Of a DNA stretch of 64,000 nt, positions 45,216-54,899 are shown one piece after another. Location of the stretch: positions 97,131 to 161,130 of the forward strand of contig JAOAUC010000040.1 in assembly GCA_030157785.1 (NCBI GenBank). Reading direction: 5' to 3'. The notes under the pieces are model-generated. The model was not told where the DNA came from, ran no database searches, and saw nothing but the letters and a program-made list of their open reading frames with translations. The first letter of the stretch is position 1. Every line of letters starts with the position of its first letter. The DNA is from Zoogloea oleivorans. Lineage in GTDB: Bacteria; Pseudomonadota; Gammaproteobacteria; Burkholderiales; Rhodocyclaceae. A program made the position numbers and the translations under genes.

Positions 45216-45245
45216 CAAAAGCGCGTCCTTCGGGGCGCGCTTTTG
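45216..45245 (+). terminator. Intrinsic terminator after dctM
   Basis: CAAAAGCGCGTCC (45216-45228) pairs with GGGCGCGCTTTTG (45233-45245), one G:U pair, around a TTCG tetraloop; the arm ends in a T-run that continues TTTTGTTTTG. It ends the dctPQM unit. Confidence 0.88.
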
Positions 45246-45348
45246 TTTTGTGGACGGCTTGCGGGGTTTTGATGGGGTGCGCCTTTGTGATAAAAGGGCG
45301 TGTTCTCCGTGGTCATTCCCGGCCACGCGCGTTGTATGTGAGGCTTTT

Positions 45349-47814
45349 TTGTCCCAATCTTCCCCGTCGTCCGAACACGACTGCTATCACTGCGGTCTGC
45401 CGATTCCCGCTCATGTCGATCTCTCTGTCGAGGTCGACGGGGCCACGCGCCAGATGTGTTGCACAGGCTGCCAGGCGGTGGCCGAATCCATCGTCAGCAA
45501 TGGCCTGATTGACTACTACCGTCGACGCGACGCCATGCCGGAGCAGGCCCGCGAGGCCATGCCCGATGAGCTCAAGGATCTGGGTCTTTTCGATCATCCG
45601 GACTTCCAGAAGGGTTTCGTTACGCCGGTTGGCGAGCATGAGCGTGAAGCGGCCCTGATCCTCGAAGGCATTACCTGCGCCGCCTGCATCTGGCTGAATG
45701 AAGAGCACATCGCCCATCAGCCCGGCGTAACCGCTGTCGACATCAATTACGCGACCCGTCGCGCTCGCGTGCGCTGGGATGAGCGGCGCATCAAGCTGTC
45801 CGACATTCTGGCGGCGATCCAGGCCATCGGATATCGGGCCTATCCCTACGATTCTGCCCGCTCTGAACAGATTTCCCAGCGCGAGCGCCGCTCTGCCTTG
45901 TGGCGCCTCTTCGTGGCCGGTTTTGGCATGATGCAGGTGATGATGTACGCCTTCCCGGTGTACATCGCCGAGGCTGGCGACATGACGCCGGACATCGAGA
46001 ATCTGATGCGCCTGGCCAGCCTGATCCTTACCGCGCCGGTCGTGCTGTATTCTGCTGCGCCCTTCTTCAGCCACGCCCTGCGGGATATCCGCCTGCGCCG
46101 GCTCGGCATGGATGTGCCGGTTGCCCTCGGCGTTGGTGCCGCCTTCATCGCCAGTTGCTGGGCCACCATTTCCGGTCATGGGGAGGTGTATTTCGACTCC
46201 GTGACCATGTTCGTGTTCTTCCTGCTGTGCGGGCGCTATGTGGAAATGCTGGCCCGCCAGAAAGCCGTTCGGGGTGTGGAAGAGCTTGGCAAGGCGCTGC
46301 CGGCCTTCGCCGAAAGGCTCCCCGGCTATCCGGCGCCGGAAGGGGAGAAAGTACCCGTTTCGCAACTGCTTGCCGGTGATGTGATCCGCGTCAAACCCGG
46401 CGAAAGCATGCCGGCCGATGGTGTGGTCGTCGATGGGGACAGCGAGGCGAACGAAGCGCTTCTCACCGGCGAGAGTCGCCCCGTGCCGAAGACGCCGGGC
46501 AGCGAGGTGACCGGCGGCAGTGTCAACGTCCGCAGCCCGCTCTTCGTTCGCGTAACCCGTACCGGCGAGCACACCCGATTGGCTGCGATCCGTCAGTTGA
46601 TGGAGCGCGCGTCGGCCGAGAAGCCCCGTGTCGTGCAGCAGGCCGACAAGGTCGCTGCCTGGTTCATCGTTGCATTGCTGGTGCTTGCCTGCGTGACCGC
46701 GGCGGGCTGGTGGTGGTTTGATCCGGATCGGGCCCTTTGGGTCTTTGTGTCGGTTCTGGTGGTGAGCTGCCCCTGCGCGCTGTCGCTGGCTACGCCAGTG
46801 GCGCTGACGGTGGCCACCGACGCGCTGGCAAGGATGGGGGTTCTGGTGACCCGCGGTCATGCTATCGAAGCCCTGGCTCGCGCAGATCACTTCGTTTTCG
46901 ACAAGACCGGCACGCTCACCTACGGCGAGATGCGGGTCGAGCAGGTGCGTGTGCTTGGTACGCTGGATGAAGCAGCAATATTGCGTCTCGCCACGGGGCT
47001 CGAGCAGGGGTCAGAGCATGCCATAGCGAGCGCACTGAGGATCCATGGCGCCAAAGCTGATGGGGCGCTGGCCGCCTTTGGTGGTTTGACGGCCACGACA
47101 GGGCAGGGCGTGGCGGGCGTGCTTGACGGCCTAAGCTACCGCATCGGGCGGCCGGAGTTTGTGGCTGCGCTTGCCGGCACCCCGCCTCCGGATGTGCTTC
47201 TGGAGGATGAGCGCTCCGGGCGGACCGTGATCGCCCTCGGTTCGTCCGAAGGCTGGCTCGCCGGTTTTTCCCTTTCGGACGGTTTGCGGGAGGATTGTCC
47301 GGCGGCATTCGCGTCCTTGCGCAGCAAAGGCATCGAGTTGTCGATTTTCAGCGGCGATACCCCTTCAACGGTCGAGGAGCTGGGCAGAAAGTTGGGAGTC
47401 AAGCACGCCGTTGGGGGAATGACCCCTGAGGGCAAGCATGCCGAATTGCGGGCGCTCCAGAAGGGCGATGCCGTGATCGCCATGGTTGGCGACGGGGTGA
47501 ATGATGCGCCGGTGCTGGCTCAGGCCCAGGTGTCCATCGCCATGGGAGGGGGCACCGACCTTGCACGTAACCAGGCCGACATCGTGCTTCTGAGCGGTCG
47601 CCTGGCCTCCCTTGCCGAGGGGGTGGGTCTGTCTCGTCGCGCCCTGCGTATCATCCGGCAGAACCTGTGGTGGTCCTTCGCCTACAATTTCACCGCGGTT
47701 CCCCTCGCCATGTCTGGTCTCGTAACACCCTGGATGGCCGGTATCGGCATGTCGGCAAGCTCCCTGTTTGTTGTCCTGAACGCCCTGCGCCTGCAACGCA
47801 AGCGCACTTACTGA
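45349..47814 (+). CDS. ccoI: Copper-transporting P-type ATPase for cbb3 oxidase assembly, CcoI/FixI
   Basis: An 821-residue P1B-type ATPase. The N-terminal Cys-rich region (C12-x2-C15 and CCTGC at 37-41) and HMA domain (GITCAACIW) precede eight spans. The metal site CPC (VVSCPCALSLATPVAL), phosphorylation motif DKTGTLT and GDGVNDAPVLAQA follow. The CCTGCQAV stretch and the adjacent ccoS mark it as CcoI, which exports copper for cbb3 cytochrome oxidase. It starts at TTG 45349 behind GTGAGG; no in-frame ATG fits. The ccoNOP genes are not nearby. Confidence 0.93.
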   Translation: MSQSSPSSEHDCYHCGLPIPAHVDLSVEVDGATRQMCCTGCQAVAESIVSNGLIDYYRRRDAMPEQAREAMPDELKDLGLFDHPDFQKGFVTPVGEHEREAALILEGITCAACIWLNEEHIAHQPGVTAVDINYATRRARVRWDERRIKLSDILAAIQAIGYRAYPYDSARSEQISQRERRSALWRLFVAGFGMMQVMMYAFPVYIAEAGDMTPDIENLMRLASLILTAPVVLYSAAPFFSHALRDIRLRRLGMDVPVALGVGAAFIASCWATISGHGEVYFDSVTMFVFFLLCGRYVEMLARQKAVRGVEELGKALPAFAERLPGYPAPEGEKVPVSQLLAGDVIRVKPGESMPADGVVVDGDSEANEALLTGESRPVPKTPGSEVTGGSVNVRSPLFVRVTRTGEHTRLAAIRQLMERASAEKPRVVQQADKVAAWFIVALLVLACVTAAGWWWFDPDRALWVFVSVLVVSCPCALSLATPVALTVATDALARMGVLVTRGHAIEALARADHFVFDKTGTLTYGEMRVEQVRVLGTLDEAAILRLATGLEQGSEHAIASALRIHGAKADGALAAFGGLTATTGQGVAGVLDGLSYRIGRPEFVAALAGTPPPDVLLEDERSGRTVIALGSSEGWLAGFSLSDGLREDCPAAFASLRSKGIELSIFSGDTPSTVEELGRKLGVKHAVGGMTPEGKHAELRALQKGDAVIAMVGDGVNDAPVLAQAQVSIAMGGGTDLARNQADIVLLSGRLASLAEGVGLSRRALRIIRQNLWWSFAYNFTAVPLAMSGLVTPWMAGIGMSASSLFVVLNALRLQRKRTY

Positions 47815-47822
47815 GATCCATC

Positions 47823-48020
47823 ATGGAAAGCCTCTACCTGCTCATCCCCTTGTCAGTGATCCTTGTCTTCCTGATCGGTCTTGTTTTCTGGTGGTCAGTG
47901 CGCAGCGGGCAGTTCGACGACCTGGAGGGGCCTGGTTACCGGGTGGTCAGCGATGACGATACCCCTCCGGTCCGGGATGACGCAGGAAAGAAAGACCAGG
48001 CCGACACTCCCCGACCCTGA
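47823..48020 (+). CDS. ccoS: cbb3-type cytochrome oxidase assembly protein CcoS
   Basis: A 65-residue protein with one N-terminal span (LYLLIPLSVILVFLIGLVFWW) followed by the CcoS hallmark SGQFDDLEGPGYRVVSDDD. It is needed for cofactor insertion into cbb3 oxidase. It starts eight bases after ccoI, as in typical ccoGHIS operons. The gene is short and ends in a charged tail. Confidence 0.94.
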   Translation: MESLYLLIPLSVILVFLIGLVFWWSVRSGQFDDLEGPGYRVVSDDDTPPVRDDAGKKDQADTPRP

Positions 48021-48073
48021 CGACCGGGTCTGAATGATTGTCTGTGGTTTTAACCTTGATATCTGAAGGGTTT

Positions 48074-48115
48074 TTGACAAAAATCAAGACCTGAGACGCA
48101 GGGCTCACCCATACT
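48074..48115 (+). promoter_or_regulatory. FNR/ANR-type class II promoter
   Basis: TTGAC-AAAA-ATCAA at 48074-48087 matches the FNR box TTGAT-N4-ATCAA at nine of ten positions. A -10-like CATACT lies at 48110-48115. If the start is at about 48122, the box centre is 41.5 bases upstream, the class II spacing. The next gene on this strand (ndk) starts 288 bases further and beyond a terminator. Confidence 0.68.
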
Positions 48116-48121
48116 CCGCTT

Positions 48122-48232
48122 CAGGTTGAAGGCGCGAAAACGAGCAACAACATGCGCTTTCCAGACACTCTGTGTCTTGACTTAAGTCTCTCTGTTGGGG
48201 TTGGGGGTGCGCGATGCGCACCCTTTTTTTTT
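48122..48232 (+). ncRNA. Candidate anaerobically induced small RNA
   Basis: A transcript of about 111 nt is predicted from the FNR promoter to a strong terminator, with no convincing open reading frame. It would fold into a 5' hairpin (AAGGCGC 48129-48135 with GCGCTTT 48154-48160), a small hairpin (AGACAC 48163-48168 with GTGTCT 48172-48177) and the terminator hairpin. An A-rich loop and a CU-rich single strand (CTCTCTG, 48189-48195) are typical of Hfq-dependent regulators. It resembles the logic of FnrS, but no homology was established. A short ATG-led frame (48151) runs through the terminator and is unlikely. Confidence 0.55.
48205..48232 (+). terminator. Intrinsic terminator of the candidate small RNA
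   Basis: GGGTGCGC (48205-48212) pairs perfectly with GCGCACCC (48216-48223) around a GAT loop, followed by nine T residues (48224-48232). It separates the ccoI-ccoS/FNR-promoter region from ndk. The 177 bases between it and ndk (48233-48409) carry no further gene that I can support and should include the ndk promoter. Confidence 0.92.
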
Positions 48233-48409
48233 GCCCCTCATTTGTTCTGATTTCTGCCTGCCGGCTCCGGAAGGCATCATTGCCCCTCTTTCGCTGTTAC
48301 CCTCCTTGGCATCATTGAGCCGAAAAACGCCGATGGTGCTCACCAACCTGTTAAAATTCCAAGCTTTCGGTTTTTCGACCGACCTTTGTCTCACTGGAGC
48401 TCTCGCAAC

Positions 48410-48835
48410 ATGGCTATTGAACGCACTCTTTCCATCATCAAGCCCGACGCCGTCGCCAAGAACGTGATCGGCCAGATCTACGCCCGCTTCGAAGCAGCCG
48501 GCCTGAAGGTCGTTGCCGCCAAGCTGGCTTACCTCTCCGAACGCGAAGCAGGCGAGTTTTACGCCGTGCATAAAGAACGTCCCTTCTTCAAGGATCTGGT
48601 TTCCTTCATGACCTCGGGTCCGGTGATGATCCAGGCCCTCGAAGGCGAAGGTGCCATCCTCAAGAACCGTGACCTGATGGGCGCCACCGACCCGAAGAAG
48701 GCCGCTCCCGGCACCATTCGCGCCGATTTCGCCGAGTCCATCGATGCCAACGCAGTGCACGGCTCCGATGCAGCCGAAACGGCAGCGGTGGAAATTGCTT
48801 TCTTCTTCCCCGGCATGAACGTTTACAGCCGTTGA
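48410..48835 (+). CDS. ndk: Nucleoside diphosphate kinase
   Basis: A 141-residue enzyme that keeps nucleoside triphosphates balanced by phosphate transfer through a histidine. [31 protein letters not shown] and the active site NAVHGSDA (His117) are all standard. The ATG at 48410 is used; eight upstream codons are open but not conserved. It begins the long housekeeping block. Confidence 0.97.
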   Translation: MAIERTLSIIKPDAVAKNVIGQIYARFEAAGLKVVAAKLAYLSEREAGEFYAVHKERPFFKDLVSFMTSGPVMIQALEGEGAILKNRDLMGATDPKKAAPGTIRADFAESIDANAVHGSDAAETAAVEIAFFFPGMNVYSR

Positions 48836-48843
48836 TGATCTCT

Positions 48844-48876
48844 ACCAGCGGGATGAAATCGCTTCGTCCTGCTGGT
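48844..48876 (+). other. Stem-loop between ndk and rlmN
   Basis: Arms at 48844-48857 and 48863-48876 form a 14-bp stem with two G:U pairs and a five-base loop (ATCGC), directly after ndk. The following sequence (TTGAACGG) is not T-rich, so it may be a weak terminator or an RNA-processing structure. Confidence 0.45.
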
Positions 48877-48892
48877 TTGAACGGATACTTAC

Positions 48893-49975
48893 GTGGTCAA
48901 TCTCCTCGATTTCGATGCCGAAGCCCTCACCGACTGGTTTCTCCAGCAGGGTGAGAAACCATTTCGCGCCAAGCAGGTGCTCCGCTGGGTGCATCGCTTC
49001 GGCGCAACCGATTTCGACCAGATGACCGACGTTGCCAAGTCGCTGCGGGCCAAGCTCGCGGCGACGGCATGCATTGCTCCGCCTGTGGTGGTGCGCGACA
49101 GCGTCTCCACGGATGGAACCCGCAAGTGGCTGCTCGATGTGGGCAACGCCAACGCGGTGGAAACGGTGTTCATCCCCGAAACCAACCGCGGCACCCTGTG
49201 CATCTCGTCGCAAGCAGGCTGTGCCCTCGACTGCGCCTTCTGCTCGACGGGCAAGCAGGGCTTCAACCGCAATCTGACCGCTGCCGAGATTATTGGCCAG
49301 CTGTGGCTTGCCAACCGCATGCTTGGCGCCAATGGCGACGGCGAGCGGGTCATCAGCAATGTCGTGATGATGGGTATGGGCGAGCCTCTTGCCAATCTCG
49401 ACAATGTTGTCTCGGCACTCAATCTGATGCTGGACGACAACGCCTATGGTTTGTCACGCCGCCGGGTTACGGTCTCCACGTCCGGCATTGTTCCGGCCAT
49501 GGACCGCCTGCGCGACGCCTGTCCGACGGCCCTTGCCGTGTCCCTGCATGCGTCAAACGACGTCCTGCGCGACAGGCTGGTGCCTATCAACCAGAAATAC
49601 CCCCTGCGTGAGCTGATGGCGGCCTGCCGGCGCTACCTCGAAAAAGCGCCGCGGGATTTCGTGACCTTCGAGTACGTCATGCTCGACGGTGTGAATGATT
49701 CCGATGCCCATGCCCGCGAACTCGTGGCACTCACGCGGGATGTGCCGTGCAAGTTCAATCTCATCCCCTTCAATCCTTTTCCGAATTCCGGTTTTGATCG
49801 CTCACCGGCTCCGCGCATCAAGCAGTTTGCAGAAATCCTGATGGCTGCCGGAATCGTCACCACGACGCGCAAGACGCGCGGTGACGATGTGGATGCCGCT
49901 TGTGGCCAGCTTGCCGGCCAGGTGAAGGACAAGACGCGCCGGACGACCCGGATCGTTCCGATCGTGGGGGCTTGA
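48893..49975 (+). CDS. rlmN: Dual-specificity 23S rRNA/tRNA adenine C2-methyltransferase
   Basis: A 360-residue radical-SAM enzyme that methylates A2503 of 23S rRNA and A37 of some tRNAs. The cluster-binding motif C110-x3-C114-x2-C117 ([11 protein letters not shown]) is present, with [14 protein letters not shown] and [12 protein letters not shown]. It starts at GTG 48893. PilW begins two bases after its stop. Confidence 0.95.
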   Translation: MVNLLDFDAEALTDWFLQQGEKPFRAKQVLRWVHRFGATDFDQMTDVAKSLRAKLAATACIAPPVVVRDSVSTDGTRKWLLDVGNANAVETVFIPETNRGTLCISSQAGCALDCAFCSTGKQGFNRNLTAAEIIGQLWLANRMLGANGDGERVISNVVMMGMGEPLANLDNVVSALNLMLDDNAYGLSRRRVTVSTSGIVPAMDRLRDACPTALAVSLHASNDVLRDRLVPINQKYPLRELMAACRRYLEKAPRDFVTFEYVMLDGVNDSDAHARELVALTRDVPCKFNLIPFNPFPNSGFDRSPAPRIKQFAEILMAAGIVTTTRKTRGDDVDAACGQLAGQVKDKTRRTTRIVPIVGA

Positions 49976-49977
49976 CC

Positions 49978-50769
49978 GTGAAACGCTTGTTGCCTGTGCT
50001 GGCAGCACTTTTCGCTCTGGCCGGATGTGTTGGGCCGCGAATGCCCACCTCGGTTGCCAATCTCGACCGACCCATGTCCGACGAGCCGGTCGTTACCGAT
50101 GCCCGGCGCAAGGCCAAGGTCCACGTGGAGCTCGGGCAGGCTTATTTTCAGGCAGCCCGTTACGGCGTAGCCCTCGACGAAGCCCGTGCGGCGGTTGCCT
50201 ACGATTCGGGCTATGCGCCTGCCTATCAGTTGATGGGGCTTGTGCACATGTTTCTGGAAGAGAACGCCGTTGCTGCCGCCAATTTTGAATACGCGATGCG
50301 GCTGGCACCGGGCGACCCGGAAATCATGAACAGCTACGGCTGGTTCCTGTGCTCCACAGGTAAGGAGAGAGCCGGCCTTGAGCAATTCGCAACGGTGGTT
50401 CGCAATCCTTACTATCAAACCCCGACCCGGGCTTATGCCAATGCCGGGCTTTGCCAGCTGCGCCTGAAGAACGATCAGGCTGCGGAAGAACAGTTTCAGC
50501 GTGCCATTGAAACCGATAATGGCAATCTTCAGGCACTGTTCCATCTGGCCTCGATTACCTATCGCCGGGGCGCCTACGAAGCCTCTAAGCGCTATCTTGG
50601 TGCCCTGCATCAGGGCGGTGACTCCACTGCGGAAAGCCTGTGGCTTGCCATCCGCGTTGAGCGTCGTCTTGGTGATCGCACCGCCGAAGCCGGATTCGTC
50701 CAGCAGTTGCGGCGTCGTTTCCCCGGCTCCTCCGAATTCAAGGCTTTCTTGCAAGGGCAGTATCAGTGA
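49978..50769 (+). CDS. pilW: Type IV pilus biogenesis lipoprotein PilW/PilF
   Basis: A 263-residue outer-membrane lipoprotein pilotin. The lipobox is LAGC (VLAALFALAGCVG, Cys near residue 15), followed by several TPR repeats (KVHVELGQAYFQAARYGVALDEARAA, MNSYGWFLCSTGKERAGLEQF). It assists secretin assembly of type IV pili. GTG 49978 is the start, and its stop overlaps the rodZ start by four bases. It may also serve the secretion operon at 17-27 kb, which is speculative. Confidence 0.9.
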   Translation: MKRLLPVLAALFALAGCVGPRMPTSVANLDRPMSDEPVVTDARRKAKVHVELGQAYFQAARYGVALDEARAAVAYDSGYAPAYQLMGLVHMFLEENAVAAANFEYAMRLAPGDPEIMNSYGWFLCSTGKERAGLEQFATVVRNPYYQTPTRAYANAGLCQLRLKNDQAAEEQFQRAIETDNGNLQALFHLASITYRRGAYEASKRYLGALHQGGDSTAESLWLAIRVERRLGDRTAEAGFVQQLRRRFPGSSEFKAFLQGQYQ

Positions 50770-51671
50770 CCGATTCTCAAACTTTGCCAACTTCCCCGAC
50801 GAGCCCGTTCCAGGAATCTTCCGTTGGCGACACCTTGCGTCGTACGCGTGAGGCCCAGGGAATGAGCATATCCGAGGCGGCGAGTTCGCTAAAACTGAAC
50901 GCCCGTCAGATCGAGGCGCTTGAGTCGGGTCGCTTTGATTTGCTGCCGGGCTTTGCTTTTACGCGGGGTTTCCTGCGCAACTACGCGCGCCTCCTCAAGA
51001 TCGATGCTGCTCCGCTGCTTGCAGCCATGCAATCCCCCTCTGATGAGGCGAATGTTGAGCTTGCACCGGCCTCCAACGCGCAGGGCAACATGCCGCAGGT
51101 GGGGCGAGGGCGTTTTCGTCGTTCGGTTCTGCCCGGCGTGATTGCGGCTCTTGGCCTTTTCGGCATCGTTGTTGCCGGCTGGTATTACGATATCCAGCGC
51201 AAGAAGAGCACGGACGATCTGGTCGCCAGTCTTCCCGTACCTGCAGCGGCCGATGTGCCGGTAGCGACCGAACCGGCCGTCACTGCGCCGCCTCCTTCAT
51301 CAGCCCAGCCGGCGACCGTAGCCGAGACGCCTGTGCCTGCGCAAGCGCCTGTCGTTGAACAAGGCGTTGCCGCCCCGATTTCGCCGCAAGTCATCCAGAA
51401 GGACGTTGTCGAGCAGGCCAAACCGGTTTCTGGCGAAGACCATCTCGTTTTTGAGTTTGCCAAGGACGCATGGGTGGAAGTGAAAGACAAGAACGGCAAG
51501 ATCGTCTTCTCCCAGTTGGGGAAGGCGGGCTCCCGCCAGGAGTTCGATGGCAAGGCTCCCCTTTCCCTCGTTGTCGGCAACGCACGTTTCGTGAAACTGG
51601 AACGTAACGGTACTCCCGTCGATCTGAGCACCTCCACCAAGGTGACGGTCGCTCGCTTCAAGCTTGAGTAA
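50766..51671 (+). CDS. rodZ: Cytoskeleton protein RodZ
   Basis: A 301-residue protein with an N-terminal Cro/xre-type helix-turn-helix (GDTLRRTREAQGMSISEAASSLKLNARQIEALESG, residues 19-53). One membrane span follows at about residues 121-140 (LPGVIAALGLFGIVVAGWYY), then a Pro/Ala-rich periplasmic linker and a C-terminal DUF4115 domain (VFEFAKDAWVEVKDKNGK). It connects MreB filaments to the envelope for rod shape. It starts at GTG 50766. Confidence 0.93.
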   Translation: MTDSQTLPTSPTSPFQESSVGDTLRRTREAQGMSISEAASSLKLNARQIEALESGRFDLLPGFAFTRGFLRNYARLLKIDAAPLLAAMQSPSDEANVELAPASNAQGNMPQVGRGRFRRSVLPGVIAALGLFGIVVAGWYYDIQRKKSTDDLVASLPVPAAADVPVATEPAVTAPPPSSAQPATVAETPVPAQAPVVEQGVAAPISPQVIQKDVVEQAKPVSGEDHLVFEFAKDAWVEVKDKNGKIVFSQLGKAGSRQEFDGKAPLSLVVGNARFVKLERNGTPVDLSTSTKVTVARFKLE

Positions 51672-51681
51672 ATAGACTTCC

Positions 51682-52932
51682 ATGGATCTACTTCTTTCCG
51701 GGCGCTCCGCTGCCCGCCGCACGACCCGCCAGGTTCGGGTCGGTCATGTCCTGATCGGTGCCGGTGCGCCGGTGGTGGTTCAGTCCATGACCAACACCGA
51801 CACGGCCGACGATTTTGCGACGACGATGCAGATCGCCCAGCTGGCACGGGCCGGCTCCGAGCTGGTGCGGATTACCGTCAATAATGACGAGGCCGCCAAG
51901 GCTGTGCCGAAGATCCGCGAAAAGCTGCTGGCGATGAACCTCGACGTTCCGCTGGTCGGCGACTTTCATTACAACGGTCACAAGCTGCTTGCCGATAATC
52001 CGGCCTGTGCCGAGGCGCTCGACAAGCTGCGCATCAATCCGGGCAATGTAGGGCAGGGCGCCAAGCGCGACACCCAGTTTGCCGCCATCGTCGAGATGGC
52101 CTGCCGCTACAACAAGCCGGTGCGGATCGGCGTGAACTGGGGCAGTCTTGATCAGTCCGTGCTGGCCCGGATCATGGACGAAAACGCCAAGCGTGCGATT
52201 CCGCGGGATGCGGGGGCTGTCATGCGCGAGGCGCTGGTTACCTCGGCGCTCGAATCTGCCGTCAAGGCTGAAGAATATGGTCTGGGTCGCGACAAGATCA
52301 TCCTGTCGGCCAAGGTGAGCAGCGTCCAGGACCTGATTGCCGTTTATCGTGATCTGGCTGCCAAGTGTGATTACCCTCTGCACCTCGGCCTTACCGAGGC
52401 TGGTATGGGCTCCAAGGGCATTGTCGGTTCAACGGCAGCCCTTGCGGTTCTGCTGCAGGAGGGGATCGGTGATACGATCCGCGTCTCCCTGACCCCGGAG
52501 CCCAATGGCAGCCGGACACAGGAAGTGATTGTCGCCCAGGAAATCCTTCAGACCATGGGGCTGCGTGCGTTTACGCCAATGGTGACAGCCTGTCCGGGGT
52601 GTGGACGCACGACCAGCACGCTTTTCCAGGAGCTGGCTTCGGACGTTCAGAGCTTTGTTCGCGACAACATGCCCATTTGGCGCGATCAGTTTGATGGTGT
52701 CGAAAACATGAGCCTGGCGGTCATGGGCTGCATCGTGAACGGCCCTGGCGAAAGCAAGCACGCCAATATCGGAATCTCCCTGCCTGGTACCGGCGAAATG
52801 CCGGCCGCCCCGATTTTCGAGGACGGCGTGAAGACCCAGACCCTTCGCGGGGACAATATCACCAACGAATTCAAGGCCATCATCGAGCGTTACGTGGCCC
52901 GCACTTACCCCAGAAAGGGCACGCCGGCCTGA
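51682..52932 (+). CDS. ispG: 4-hydroxy-3-methylbut-2-enyl diphosphate synthase
   Basis: A 416-residue [4Fe-4S] enzyme of the MEP isoprenoid pathway. [42 protein letters not shown] (cluster ligands) and [18 protein letters not shown] are all present. The spacing after rodZ is ten bases. HisS follows 31 bases later. Confidence 0.96.
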   Translation: MDLLLSGRSAARRTTRQVRVGHVLIGAGAPVVVQSMTNTDTADDFATTMQIAQLARAGSELVRITVNNDEAAKAVPKIREKLLAMNLDVPLVGDFHYNGHKLLADNPACAEALDKLRINPGNVGQGAKRDTQFAAIVEMACRYNKPVRIGVNWGSLDQSVLARIMDENAKRAIPRDAGAVMREALVTSALESAVKAEEYGLGRDKIILSAKVSSVQDLIAVYRDLAAKCDYPLHLGLTEAGMGSKGIVGSTAALAVLLQEGIGDTIRVSLTPEPNGSRTQEVIVAQEILQTMGLRAFTPMVTACPGCGRTTSTLFQELASDVQSFVRDNMPIWRDQFDGVENMSLAVMGCIVNGPGESKHANIGISLPGTGEMPAAPIFEDGVKTQTLRGDNITNEFKAIIERYVARTYPRKGTPA

Positions 52933-52963
52933 GCCAGCGCCCGACAGAAAAATAAAGGGAATC

Positions 52964-54259
52964 ATGAGCAAGACCCTCCAGGCCGTGCGCGGGATGAATG
53001 ACATCTTGCCCGACGACGCCGAAGTTTGGGAGCAGTTCGAGGACATCGTCCGCAACTGGCTGCATAGCTACGGTTACCGCCCCATTCGCATGCCGATTGT
53101 TGAGCCGACACCGCTCTTCAAGCGGGCCATCGGTGAAGTGACCGATATCGTCGAGAAGGAAATGTATTCCTTCGAAGATGCCCTCAACGGCGAACACCTT
53201 ACCCTTCGTCCTGAAGGCACGGCATCCTGCGTGCGGGCGGCAATCCAGCACAATCTGCTGTTCGGCAACCCGCGTCGCCTGTATTACCACGGGCCGATGT
53301 TCCGCCATGAGCGCCCCCAGAAGGGCCGCTACCGCCAGTTCCACCAGGTGGGTGTTGAAGCACTGGGTTACGACGGGCCCGACATCGATGCCGAACACAT
53401 CCTGATGTGCGCGCGTCTGTGGGATGACCTGGGGCTCGAAGACGTCGAGCTCGAGATCAACTCACTTGGCAGCAGCGAGGAGCGAGCTGCTCACCGGGCG
53501 GCCCTGATTACCTATCTGGAAGTACACAAGGACAGCCTTGACGAAGATGGTCAGCGGCGCTTGTATACGAATCCATTGCGCATCCTCGACACCAAGAATC
53601 CGGATCTGCAGAACATTGTCGAAGCGGCGCCGAAGCTCGCCGACTTCCTCGGGGAAGAGTCGCTGAAGCACTTCAATGGCGTGCAGACCCTGCTCAAGGA
53701 TGCCGGGCTTCCGTACCGGATCAATCACCGGCTGGTGCGTGGCCTCGACTACTACAACCGTACGGTATTCGAATGGGTCACAACCCGCCTGGGTGCCCAA
53801 GGCACGATCTGTGCCGGTGGCCGTTACGACGGACTGGTCGCCCAGCTTGGCGGCAAGCCGGCGCCAGCAGCCGGTTTTGCGATGGGCATCGAGCGCATCC
53901 TGTCCCTGTGGAAGGAATGCGGTGGTGAGGCCGATCGGCCGACGCCCGACATCTATCTCGTTCACTCCGGTGAGGCCGCTCAGCGTGCCGCGTTCCGTGT
54001 TGCCGAGGCGCTGCGTGGAACCGGTTTTGCTGTAACCCTGCACTGCGGTGGCGGCGGGTTCAAGTCACAGATGAAACGCGCCGATGCATCCGGCGCACCT
54101 TTTGCTGTCGTTATCGGTGAAGACGAAGCAGCGGCGGGCGAAGTCAGCCTCAAGCCCCTGCGCGATGGCGGCGAACAGATTCGCGTCCACATGGATGCGC
54201 TCTCAGAAACCCTGGCTGACCGCCTACTCGAATCGGAAGAAGAAGATGGCAGCATTTGA
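52964..54259 (+). CDS. hisS: Histidyl-tRNA synthetase
   Basis: A 431-residue class II synthetase. Its start is [11 protein letters not shown], with motif 2 [23 protein letters not shown] and the histidine A motif region [24 protein letters not shown] is motif 3. The C-terminal anticodon-binding domain follows. It overlaps the YfgM gene by 14 bases. The window also encodes the paralogue HisZ. Confidence 0.97.
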   Translation: MSKTLQAVRGMNDILPDDAEVWEQFEDIVRNWLHSYGYRPIRMPIVEPTPLFKRAIGEVTDIVEKEMYSFEDALNGEHLTLRPEGTASCVRAAIQHNLLFGNPRRLYYHGPMFRHERPQKGRYRQFHQVGVEALGYDGPDIDAEHILMCARLWDDLGLEDVELEINSLGSSEERAAHRAALITYLEVHKDSLDEDGQRRLYTNPLRILDTKNPDLQNIVEAAPKLADFLGEESLKHFNGVQTLLKDAGLPYRINHRLVRGLDYYNRTVFEWVTTRLGAQGTICAGGRYDGLVAQLGGKPAPAAGFAMGIERILSLWKECGGEADRPTPDIYLVHSGEAAQRAAFRVAEALRGTGFAVTLHCGGGGFKSQMKRADASGAPFAVVIGEDEAAAGEVSLKPLRDGGEQIRVHMDALSETLADRLLESEEEDGSI

Positions 54260-54899
54260 CCTCGAAGAACAAGAACAGATTTCCCAGATCAAGGGATGGT
54301 GGGAGCAGTACGGCAAGCTGGTGACAGTGCTGGCCGTCGCCGCTGCTCTTGCGTCCGTGGGTTGGCAGGGCTGGAACTGGTACAAGGGAAAGCAGGGCAC
54401 GGAAGCCTCTGTCCTTTATGACGTTGTGCAAAAGGCTGCTGCCGAGCGCAATGCGCAGAAAGCCCGCGAAGCCGCCGGCATGCTTATCGAGAAGTACAGC
54501 GGCACGGCGTACGCTGATTTGGCTGCATTGCTTTCCGCCAAGGTTCAGAGCGAAGCGGGTGATCTGAAAAACGCCCGGGTTCCCCTTGCTTGGGCTGCTG
54601 ATAATGCAAACGACCCGGCCCTGCGCGATCTGGCCCGTTTGCGCCTGGCGACAGTGATGCTTGACGACAAGGCTTACGATGAAGCCCTGGCCCAGGTTCA
54701 GAGCCCGCCGGACGACGCCTTTACCGCCCGGTATGCTGATTTGAAAGGTGACATTCTGGTCGCCAAGGGCAAGCCGGAGGAAGCGCGCGTGGCTTACAAG
54801 GCAGCGGTGGAGGCCCTCAGTGGCGCCACCAAGATCGAAGCTGTGACGCTGCGCGAAATCGCCCAGGCCAAGCTCGATGCCGTTGGAGGTGCTCAATGA
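54246..54899 (+). CDS. yfgM: YfgM-type membrane-anchored TPR protein
   Basis: A 217-residue protein with an N-terminal cytoplasmic stretch ([19 protein letters not shown]), one span ([22 protein letters not shown]) and periplasmic TPR-like repeats. YfgM interacts with SecYEG and PpiD in better studied species. It overlaps hisS and bamB by 14 and four bases, respectively, so it is translated with them. Confidence 0.9.
   Translation: MAAFDLEEQEQISQIKGWWEQYGKLVTVLAVAAALASVGWQGWNWYKGKQGTEASVLYDVVQKAAAERNAQKAREAAGMLIEKYSGTAYADLAALLSAKVQSEAGDLKNARVPLAWAADNANDPALRDLARLRLATVMLDDKAYDEALAQVQSPPDDAFTARYADLKGDILVAKGKPEEARVAYKAAVEALSGATKIEAVTLREIAQAKLDAVGGAQ

Noticed and set aside
43786..45216. 476-codon minus-strand frame opposite dctM
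   Set aside because: dctM is unmistakable. The antisense frame is a composition artefact.
48151..48251. Short ATG-led frame within the candidate small RNA
   Set aside because: No ribosome binding site is visible and the frame runs through the terminator hairpin and its T-run.
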